Source: UBA5614 sp034678545
GTDB taxonomy: Bacteria; Cloacimonadota; Cloacimonadia; Cloacimonadales; Cloacimonadaceae
Direction: 5' to 3'
Assembly: GCA_034678545.1 (NCBI GenBank)
Contig: JAXDBS010000055.1
Span: 1-22,431 of the forward strand
DNA length: 22,431 bases
Shown piece after piece: positions 16,002 to 22,431 of the stretch. Made by a program: the position numbers and the translations under genes. The notes beneath the pieces were generated by a model, which saw nothing but the letters and a program-made list of their open reading frames with translations, made no database searches and had not been told where the DNA came from. Positions within the stretch are counted from its first letter, which is position 1; each line of letters starts with the position of its first letter.

Positions 16002-17231
16002 CTACTGCATCTTGCGGCTGGGGCTGAGGAAGGTTTCGGAGGTGCGGCGGATGGTGTGGGTGATTTCGTCTTTGGAGATGTGGAGGAGTTTGCCGATCTC
16101 GTAGAGGCGGTCCTTTTCGCTCTGTTCCAGGCGGCCGTCCAGGAGGGCAAGCTGGGCCAGGCGCTCGAACAGGTCATATTTGTCGCCGTCGTGGCGGCGG
16201 ACGTAGTAGCGGCAGATTTCGGCGACGCGGTCTGAGAGGTTCTTTTTGCTGCGGCGGACGAGGTAGTGCTCGGGCTGGGTGGTGTAGTCGGCCAGCCAGT
16301 CGTAGAGGGTTTTCCAGACCTTTTCGGAGATTTCACCGGAGGCGCGGGCCAGGTAGAGGCCGACGCTGCTGTAGAACTCCACCGCCTTGATCTCCTTTTC
16401 CTTTTTGGGATGGACCTCGAGCAGGTTCATCAGGTCCATCATGCGGCGGTTCAGGACCTTTTCGGTTAGCGCGGCCTTGCCTTTGTTGCCGGGCCAGAGC
16501 TCCGAACGGGCGAACAGCAGCAGATTCTGGATGCGGACCAGGTTGTTGGGATGGGAGGAATAGAAGTCCCCGACGGCGATTTTCCTGATCCGGTCCAGTT
16601 GTTTCAGGTATTCGTCAACGTTGAAATTGAGGTAGTTTTCATTGAGGCCGGAGGCGAACTTGAAGAAGACGGTGCCGATGGTCTTGATGTCCGGTTTGGC
16701 GAGATATCCGATGCGGTCGCAGGAGACTTCGGCATAGCGCTGCCAGCGGAGGAAATAGATGGCCAGGGCGGCGGGGATTTCCTCGTTCTCGCGGTTGGCG
16801 AGGATCTTGTTCACCACGTCGAGCTGGCTGTGCTTGTAGATCAGGTGGCCCAGCTCGTGGCCGATCACGAAGCGGAGCTCGTCGTCGTTCAACTGCTGGA
16901 TCAGGGAGGAGGTGAAACAGATGATGTGGGGCACGATGCCAAAGCCGTAAAAGGAAAAGGCATTGATCTCGGAGGAGGCGAAGAGGTAAAAATCAATGGG
17001 TTCGCGGAAGCCGAGGTATTTCTGGATCTCGGCGCAGAGCTTGTAGAGGCGCGGGGCGATGACGCGGTTGAGCTTGACGGTGTTGGCCAGCATGTGGTTG
17101 GTGATATTTTCCAGCTCGTCCCGGTTGTCAAAGATGTCGTAGTAGGTCTTGAGGGCGTAGTCCTCTTCCAGGATGCGGACGAGGTCAGTCTCGCCGGAGT
17201 AGCGGAGTTTCCTGAAATCAAAGGCAGGCAT
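16002..17231 (-). CDS. Cytosolic M48-family metallopeptidase with C-terminal TerB-like domain
   Basis: The protein has 409 residues with no signal peptide and no clear membrane span, unlike HtpX or Ste24. The zinc site is HELGH (H125, E126, H129); the third ligand is probably E168 in EVSCD, matching the M48 ExxxD pattern. SSHPNN(LVRIQNL) (225-237) matches the family's conserved downstream SHP motif. Residues about 350-395 (YDLFERLAQLALLDGRLEQ, then EKDRLYEIGKLL and KDEI) resemble a TerB/DjlA-type helical domain. The Shine-Dalgarno sequence is weak. The gene follows the rubrerythrin-like gene by 69 bases on the same strand, with an 8-bp GC-rich inverted repeat (17248-17255/17273-17280) but no T-run between them, so they are probably co-transcribed. 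A quality-control or stress role is inferred. The peptidase assignment is firm; the TerB part is moderate. Confidence 0.87.
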   Translation of the reverse strand: MPAFDFRKLRYSGETDLVRILEEDYALKTYYDIFDNRDELENITNHMLANTVKLNRVIAPRLYKLCAEIQKYLGFREPIDFYLFASSEINAFSFYGFGIVPHIICFTSSLIQQLNDDELRFVIGHELGHLIYKHSQLDVVNKILANRENEEIPAALAIYFLRWQRYAEVSCDRIGYLAKPDIKTIGTVFFKFASGLNENYLNFNVDEYLKQLDRIRKIAVGDFYSSHPNNLVRIQNLLLFARSELWPGNKGKAALTEKVLNRRMMDLMNLLEVHPKKEKEIKAVEFYSSVGLYLARASGEISEKVWKTLYDWLADYTTQPEHYLVRRSKKNLSDRVAEICRYYVRRHDGDKYDLFERLAQLALLDGRLEQSEKDRLYEIGKLLHISKDEITHTIRRTSETFLSPSRKMQ

Positions 17232-17300
17232 GGTTCTTCAGATCAAACCGCCGGCAGGAACTGCGCATCCCGGCCGGCGGCCGGACAGTATATTCTGTGC

Positions 17301-17792
17301 TCAGGCTTGTTTGAGCGCGATCTTGTAATCGGACAGGCGCAGGACGTGGGACAGCTCTTCCTGGATGATACGGGCGACGGCGGCCTGGGCCTTGGGGCTG
17401 GTCAGGGCGTCCTTGACGGTGTGGAAATAGAGCAGGGTGTCCTTTTCAAACTGGATGGCGTAATCCAGGATGTCGGTAAAGCTCTGTGCCTGGGTGGCAA
17501 GTTGGATGGCGGCATTTTCGGTGTTGAAGATGCGCGCATCGACAATGGTCTTGAGGTAGGAAGCGACCAGTTCCCAGTCCTGGGTGAGGGTGAGGTGCTT
17601 GAGGTCCTCGTCGTCGCGCAGGGCGAGAAAGGTCTTTTCATGGTTGAGTTCAGCGTCGCGCAGCACAATCAGCAGTTCTCGGGCTTTGTCATCCAGGCCC
17701 TTGTGCCTGGCGGCCTCGTGGTAGAAGGCGTAGCCGTTGTGCTCGATCTGGACAGCCAGTTCGACGATTTCATTGATGGAATATTGAGACAT
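17301..17792 (-). CDS. Rubrerythrin-like/ferritin-like diiron protein
   Basis: The protein has 163 residues and a strong Shine-Dalgarno AAGGAGGAG before the ATG. It shows the two-fold ferritin-like diiron pattern: E17 in IEHNGYAFY, E48xxH51 in RDAELNHEKTF, E116 in FEKDTLLYF and E146xxH149 in IQEELSHVLRL. These fit the six carboxylate/histidine ligands of the rubrerythrin superfamily. No C-terminal rubredoxin CxxC domain is present, so it is the short form. Such proteins reduce peroxide or handle iron in anaerobes in the cytosol. It is the first gene of the probable operon with the M48 peptidase and is divergent from the gene at 18156. The exact electron donor and activity cannot be told from sequence. 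Confidence 0.88.
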   Translation of the reverse strand: MSQYSINEIVELAVQIEHNGYAFYHEAARHKGLDDKARELLIVLRDAELNHEKTFLALRDDEDLKHLTLTQDWELVASYLKTIVDARIFNTENAAIQLATQAQSFTDILDYAIQFEKDTLLYFHTVKDALTSPKAQAAVARIIQEELSHVLRLSDYKIALKQA

Positions 17793-18155
17793 TGTCTCCT
17801 CCTTGAGTATTATGTTTTTGCTTATGAATTCACTGATTTAAGGCATTCTTTTATATTTTCTCCCGGAAGGGGCTATTTGTCAAGGAAAAAGACTCCCGGT
17901 GGATTCGAGAATCATCTGTCTTAGACTTTTTCTTGACATAATGAATCCGCGGAAAAATCATGAATGTAAGAGGAATGGATCATGAACCCAAACCTTAGAA
18001 GGCGATCTGGCCAATTCGTCATCAGACAGTCCGTTCACAACCGCACCCGGTTTCGCCGGTCCTGAGCGTCAATCATGAAAACGCGTTTTTCACCTGATCT
18101 GAAGAGCATGACAATCAAGAATAAAAACAATCGAGAGGATAAAGGAGTTTAACCC
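17793..18155. promoter_or_regulatory. Divergent promoter region between the rubrerythrin-like and tandem-repeat genes
   Basis: Two exact TTGACA boxes point away from each other. One is on the minus strand at 17883-17878, 86 bases before the rubrerythrin-like start; it is followed by AAAATATAAAA at a somewhat long spacing. The other is on the plus strand at 17933-17938, followed at 17 bases by AATCAT (four of six to TATAAT) and 223 bases before the ATG at 18156. AAAGGAG (18141-18147) is the Shine-Dalgarno site of the plus-strand gene. A 27-codon frame at 17982-18065 is discussed as rejected. I see nothing else in this stretch. Confidence 0.4.
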
Positions 18156-21100
18156 ATGAAAAAGAGCATGTGGCTTGTATTGCTTTGCCTGCTGGCGGCC
18201 GCCGGCCTGTCTGGCGCTATCACTGAGTACTACAGCTTCAGCAGCGGCACGGGCGCCTATGCGCCCATCGCGGGGACCATCATTGACGGCATCGCGGAGG
18301 ATGACGCGCTTTCGGAAGCCATCCCCATCGGTTTTACCTTTACGCACGGCCTGGAATCTTACACACAGGTGAAAGTGTCCTCCAACGGCTGGGTCGGCCT
18401 GGGAACGGCCGCAACCGGCAGCAATCTGAACAATGAACTGGCTGCCGGGACCAGCTTTCCCTATCTTGCGCCGCTCTGGGACGACATCAGCCTGCTCGGC
18501 AGCAGCAGCCAGTACCTGACCGGCGGGACGGCGCCCAACCGAGTCTTTACGGTACAGTATGACAATGCCCACTGGAATTTCGGCTCAGACAGCCAGTTCA
18601 ACTTCCAGGTCAGGATCTTCGAGGCGGGCCGGATCGAGTTTTGCTACGGGCCGTCCACTGGATTGCCCAGCTTTCCCAACGCCTCCATCGGGATCAATCT
18701 GCCCCCCGGCGGGGCCGGCAACTACTTCAGCATCACCCCGGGCACGCCGCCCACAGCATCCACCACGGCCGAAAACACCAATGTGTCACAGTTCCCCGGC
18801 AACGGTGTGATCTATGGATTCGATCCGATTGCGGCCGGACCCAATGACCTGGCCGCCCTGTCGCTCACCGGTAATTTTACGCCCAGCGCAGGCACGCCGT
18901 CTGTCTATACCGTGACAGTCCGCAACCGGGGCACCAACGCCCAGACCGCTTACACGGTTCAGCTACTAAGCGGAACGACGGTCCTGGCTTCCGCCGGCGG
19001 TCCTACTTTAGCTCCCGGAACGAACACCACGGTGAACCTTAGCTGGACCCCCGCTACAGCAGGGCCCATGACAATCTTCGGCAAGGTGGTCCTGGCAGGT
19101 GACACCAATCCCCTGAACGATGCAACCCCTGCCCTGGACATAGTCGTGCAGGCGGCCGGGACCATTGCAGTCACAATCGGCTCCGGCACTGAAACAGGCC
19201 TGATCCCGGTCAATATGTGGTGGAAGAACAGCCTCTTCGAGACCATCTACCAGGTGGATGAGATCACGGCTACGGGCCTGATCACGGGAATGTCTTTTTA
19301 TAACGACTTCATCAGCAACCTGCCTCAGATGCCTACCAGGATCTGGCTCGGCCTGACCGCCCAGACTGGCCTGGGAGCGGGCTGGATCCCCTCCGGCCAG
19401 CTGATCCAGGTCTTTGACGGCCTGGTGGATTACCTCTCCGGGCAAAATGTGATCACCATACCGCTGACAACACCTTTTTACTACGCGGGCGGCAATCTGG
19501 TCATGATGGTGCAGCGGCCCATGGACACCGATTATTATGATTTCAGTGACGTATTTGCCTGCCAGACCGTGGGGACGGACCGCTCCCTGACTGCGTATTC
19601 CGATTCCGACCTGTATGATCCGGCCAATCCGCCGACCGGGCAAGGTGAGCTTTCCGGCCAATTCCCCAAGACCACTTTTTATTTTGTCCCGCCCGGGCCG
19701 ACTCCCCAGTTCGGCGTCACTCCCGAAAGCAAGAACTTTGGCACGGTGCTGCTCAATCACAGCGCTTCCCAGTTGTTCAGCATATATAACGCGGGCAGCG
19801 GCTCGCTCACGGTCAGCAGCATCGTTGTGTCAGGCAGCCCGTTTTTCTCTCTGCAAAACCTGCCGGCCCTGCCCGTGACCCTGACCACGGGACAGATAGC
19901 AAACTTTTCCTGCGTTTACGCTCCCTCCACGGCCGGGCCGCATACAGGGACCATCACCCTGACCGACAACCTGACCCGCACCCAGCACCCGGTGCCCCTG
20001 AGCGGGAACTGCATGGACCCCACCATCTACAGCTCGCCCTATGTGCAGAACTTCGATGCTGTTACTATCCCTCACCTGCCTTTGGACTGGAACAAGCTGG
20101 TCTCGCAGAATGTGTTCGAAGCCGATGTGGAAACCTCGGCGGAGAATTGCCACAGCCAGCCCAACAGCCTGTTGATCACCAATGGCTGGGATGAAACGCC
20201 GAACGTGTTGGGGATAGCGCCTCCCCTGGCGCCAACTCTGAACATCAACGCCATGCGGGTCAAGTTTTGGGCCCTCGCTCAGAACGGAGGGCAGATCGAG
20301 GTCGGGGTCATTGGCGACCCGGCTGACATCATGACCTATTCCGTGGTGTTGAACGTTCCGTTGTCCGATGACTGGGCCGAATATGTGGTTTCCCTGGCTC
20401 CCTTTGCTGGCACCGGGCGTTACATTGCCTTGCGGCACGCCAATCAGAGCATGTGGCAACCTATATTCATAGATGACGTGACGATTGAAAACACGCCCGC
20501 CAATGACCTGTCAGCCTATTCCGTGGCCGGCAACCCCACTCCCACGGTCGGTTCGCCGACCAACTATACTGTCAGTGTCTTCAACTGGGGAACCAACGCG
20601 CAATCTGCTTACACGGTCAAGCTGTATGGGCAGGGGGATGTGGAATTGGCTTCCGCAGCCGGGCCTGCAGTGAATTCGGAAACCTCCGCTCAGGTGGCTT
20701 TGACCTGGACACCCGCCGCGCAGGGCCCCTATTACATCTATGGCAAGGTTTTTTTAACCGGAGACCAGAATCCTCTCAATGACCGGACGCCCAACCTGAA
20801 CCTGGCCGTCCAGCCCCAGGGCACGACCGCCGTCACCATCGGCAGCGGCGATCAGACAGGCTATGTCCCGGTCAACATGTACTGGCGCAACAGCCTGTTC
20901 GAAACGATCTACCAGGCGGCGGACATCCCGGCCGGCGGAATGATCAACAGCATCGCTTTCTACAATGACTTCGTGACCAATCTGCCCCAGAAACCGACCA
21001 AGATCTGGCTGGGGGCGACCGCGCAGGATGACCTGAGCACCGGCTGGATCCCCTCCACCGACCTGACTTTGGTCTTTGACGGCCTGGTGGATTATCCCTC

Positions 21101-22431
21101 GGGACAAAACACAATCATCATTCCACTGACGACACCCTTCCCCTACGGAGGGACCAATCTCGTCCTGATGGCCAACCGGCCCATGGACACCACCTATTTC
21201 CACTGGCAGGATGTCTTCCAGGCACAGTATTCCACAATCAACTGCAGCAGGGAAGTGCACAGCGACGACACGAATTATGATCCGGCCAACCCTCCGGGTG
21301 AATCCAATCTCGGCACCCTTTATCCCAAAACCACTCTCTTCTTTTCGCCTGCCGGACCGAATCCCGTCTTCGGAGTAGCGCCCCTGGCCAAAAACTTCGG
21401 CACTGTTTTGATGAACCAGACCGCTGTTCAGACCTTTACCGTCTTCAACTCAGGCGGCGCTCCCCTGACGGTGAACAGCATCGTCCTCAGCGGCAGCCCC
21501 ATGTTCAATCTGCAGAACGTTCCTGCCCTGCCTTTGACGCTCAATCCGGGACAGAATGCCGCCTTCCTGGCCCGCTACCAGCCCACCGCGGCAGGCAGCC
21601 ACACCGCCACCATAGCCATTACCGATAACCTGACGCGGGCCAGAACTCTCCATAACGTGCCATTGTCGGGCAATTGCGTGGATCCCACCATCTACACTTC
21701 GCCCTACGCGCAGAACTTCGATGCCGTGACTCCACCGGCTCTCCCCATTGACTGGCAGAAGCTGTATTTGCCCAGTCCGGTCACCGGGTTTGTCGGAACC
21801 TCAGTCAGTGAACCTCACAGTGAACCTAACTGTGTCATGATCAACAATGCCGAAGACCAGGGGGCGTCAATTTTCCTGATCGCCCCGCCGCTGGCTCCCA
21901 CCCTCAACCTGCCCGCCATGCGGGTCAAGTTTTGGGCCCGAGGTTTCAGCATGGCAACCCTGGAAGTGGGCGTGATCACGAATGTCACCGATCCCGCCAC
22001 CTTCCAATTGATCCAAACTGTCGGCCTGACCGAGATCTGGGCAGAGTATGTGGTTTCCTTCCAGACCTACGCGGGCACGGGCCACCACATTGCTTTCCGG
22101 CACGGCAATACCGGGATGTGGCAAAACATCTACCTGGACGATGCCACGATCGAAAACACGCCCGCCAACGACTTGGCCGCTCTCTCCCTGACCGGAAACA
22201 GCACGCCGTCCGTGGGCATGGCCAACGGTTATACCGCCAATTTGTTCAACTGGGGCACCAATCCCCAAACCAATTATACGGTTAAGCTCTACAAGCAGGG
22301 CGGCACTGAACTTGCCTCCGTGGCCGGGCCCGCCATCAATCCGGGCCTGGCGGCGCAGGTCGCGCTTACCTGGTCACCCTCCGTGCTGGAGGAGACCTAC
22401 ATCTATGCCAAGGTCATCCTGGCCGGTGACG
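18156..22431 (+). CDS. Exported multi-domain surface protein with CARDB, choice-of-anchor D and J-like tandem super-repeats (3' end outside window)
   Basis: At least 1425 codons, open to the window edge. A signal peptide (MKKSMWLVLLCLLAAAGLSG, cleavage near residue 21) is followed by an N-terminal domain (about 22-228) with the pattern IPIGFTF…VKVSSNGWVGLG…LAPLWDD common in secreted FCB proteins. Then comes a super-repeat of 553-555 residues. Each unit has a CARDB-like part (NDLAALSLTGNFTPSAGT…), a domain with SLFETIYQ…GGNLVMMVQRPMDT…YDPANPP, a choice-of-anchor D-like domain (FGVTPESKNFGTVL…GSLTVSSIVVSG) and a choice-of-anchor J-like domain (PTIYSSPYVQNFDAV…RVKFWA…IFIDDVTIENTPA). One and a half further units are visible. 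A T9SS tail is expected downstream but cannot be seen. A surface-exposed binding role is inferred. Confidence 0.85.
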   Translation, partial: MKKSMWLVLLCLLAAAGLSGAITEYYSFSSGTGAYAPIAGTIIDGIAEDDALSEAIPIGFTFTHGLESYTQVKVSSNGWVGLGTAATGSNLNNELAAGTSFPYLAPLWDDISLLGSSSQYLTGGTAPNRVFTVQYDNAHWNFGSDSQFNFQVRIFEAGRIEFCYGPSTGLPSFPNASIGINLPPGGAGNYFSITPGTPPTASTTAENTNVSQFPGNGVIYGFDPIAAGPNDLAALSLTGNFTPSAGTPSVYTVTVRNRGTNAQTAYTVQLLSGTTVLASAGGPTLAPGTNTTVNLSWTPATAGPMTIFGKVVLAGDTNPLNDATPALDIVVQAAGTIAVTIGSGTETGLIPVNMWWKNSLFETIYQVDEITATGLITGMSFYNDFISNLPQMPTRIWLGLTAQTGLGAGWIPSGQLIQVFDGLVDYLSGQNVITIPLTTPFYYAGGNLVMMVQRPMDTDYYDFSDVFACQTVGTDRSLTAYSDSDLYDPANPPTGQGELSGQFPKTTFYFVPPGPTPQFGVTPESKNFGTVLLNHSASQLFSIYNAGSGSLTVSSIVVSGSPFFSLQNLPALPVTLTTGQIANFSCVYAPSTAGPHTGTITLTDNLTRTQHPVPLSGNCMDPTIYSSPYVQNFDAVTIPHLPLDWNKLVSQNVFEADVETSAENCHSQPNSLLITNGWDETPNVLGIAPPLAPTLNINAMRVKFWALAQNGGQIEVGVIGDPADIMTYSVVLNVPLSDDWAEYVVSLAPFAGTGRYIALRHANQSMWQPIFIDDVTIENTPANDLSAYSVAGNPTPTVGSPTNYTVSVFNWGTNAQSAYTVKLYGQGDVELASAAGPAVNSETSAQVALTWTPAAQGPYYIYGKVFLTGDQNPLNDRTPNLNLAVQPQGTTAVTIGSGDQTGYVPVNMYWRNSLFETIYQAADIPAGGMINSIAFYNDFVTNLPQKPTKIWLGATAQDDLSTGWIPSTDLTLVFDGLVDYPSGQNTIIIPLTTPFPYGGTNLVLMANRPMDTTYFHWQDVFQAQYSTINCSREVHSDDTNYDPANPPGESNLGTLYPKTTLFFSPAGPNPVFGVAPLAKNFGTVLMNQTAVQTFTVFNSGGAPLTVNSIVLSGSPMFNLQNVPALPLTLNPGQNAAFLARYQPTAAGSHTATIAITDNLTRARTLHNVPLSGNCVDPTIYTSPYAQNFDAVTPPALPIDWQKLYLPSPVTGFVGTSVSEPHSEPNCVMINNAEDQGASIFLIAPPLAPTLNLPAMRVKFWARGFSMATLEVGVITNVTDPATFQLIQTVGLTEIWAEYVVSFQTYAGTGHHIAFRHGNTGMWQNIYLDDATIENTPANDLAALSLTGNSTPSVGMANGYTANLFNWGTNPQTNYTVKLYKQGGTELASVAGPAINPGLAAQVALTWSPSVLEETYIYAKVILAGD
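18843..22431 (+). repeat. Tandem super-repeat, period about 1.66 kb
   Basis: Units begin at 18843, 20502 and 22167 with AA(T/C)GACnTGGCCGC-like sequence encoding NDLAAL or NDLSAY. The periods are 1659 and 1665 bases (553 and 555 codons), both whole codons. The third unit is cut by the window end. Clear conservation runs across the whole unit (for example SLFETIYQ, DPANPP, SGNC.DPTIY and ENTPANDL), so the four-domain block duplicated as one piece. Confidence 0.85.

Noticed and set aside
16551..17924. 457-codon plus-strand open frame over the M48 and rubrerythrin-like genes
   Set aside because: It lies antisense to two well-supported genes; its Gly/Val/Asp-rich composition fits a mirror frame of GC-rich coding DNA, and no domain is recognisable.
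17982..18065. 27-codon Arg-rich frame (MNPNLRRRSGQF…) preceded by AAGAGGA
   Set aside because: It has a plausible ribosome site but is very short, with no known match and no sign of conservation that I can test; it could be a leader peptide but the support is insufficient.
18843..22431. Regular long repeats considered as a possible CRISPR or assembly artefact
   Set aside because: The units are 1.66 kb, in frame, diverged from one another and encode complete domains, so they are protein repeats.

Overview
The window most resembles a bacterium of the FCB group, probably Cloacimonadota (Cloacimonas-like). This is an inference from protein style. The coding regions hold giant Sec-exported mosaics of fibronectin-III-like, carboxypeptidase-regulatory-like, CARDB-like, choice-of-anchor D/J-like and SBBP propeller modules. 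C-terminal FlgD-like/type IX secretion (T9SS) sorting domains of the 'FPNPFSPNTTI…' kind are present. Coding DNA looks GC-rich. No rRNA, tRNA, CRISPR array or transposase gene was seen.

Layout: (1) 1-170, the last 55 codons of a + strand surface protein with a T9SS-type C-terminus, followed by a strong intrinsic terminator (208-235). (2) 541-7317, a 2258-residue exported protein built from about eleven Fn3-like 'SFFDVY' modules, five regulatory-like modules and five further Fn3-like modules. It carries a 90-residue segment resembling the Hcp tube protein of type VI secretion near its N-terminus. It has no T9SS tail, ending instead in an Fn3-like module, eight glycines and a basic tail. (3) 7563-11183 (minus), an exported C39-like cysteine peptidase with Fn3 modules and a seven-repeat SBBP propeller. 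(4) 11184-12010, an 827-base intergenic stretch with a 60-base inverted repeat and a control region resembling the one before gene (2). (5) 12011-15871, a 1286-residue paralogue of gene (2) that does carry the T9SS-type tail, closed by an intrinsic terminator. (6) 17792 down to 16002 (minus), a probable two-gene operon: a rubrerythrin-like diiron protein, then a cytosolic M48 metallopeptidase with a TerB-like C-terminus. (7) 18156 to the window end, an exported protein with 553-555-codon tandem super-repeats, cut by the window edge.

The genes at 541 and 12011 share module types and an almost identical 25-base block ending 36-39 bases before the start codon, so they are probably co-regulated. 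Most of the window reads as a surface/adhesin island, interrupted by one intracellular housekeeping/stress pair on the minus strand.

The most striking item is the Hcp-like segment in the 2258-residue protein. It replaces the end of one Fn3-like module and the beginning of the next, at nearly constant length. I know of no standard description for this arrangement, but I could not search databases.
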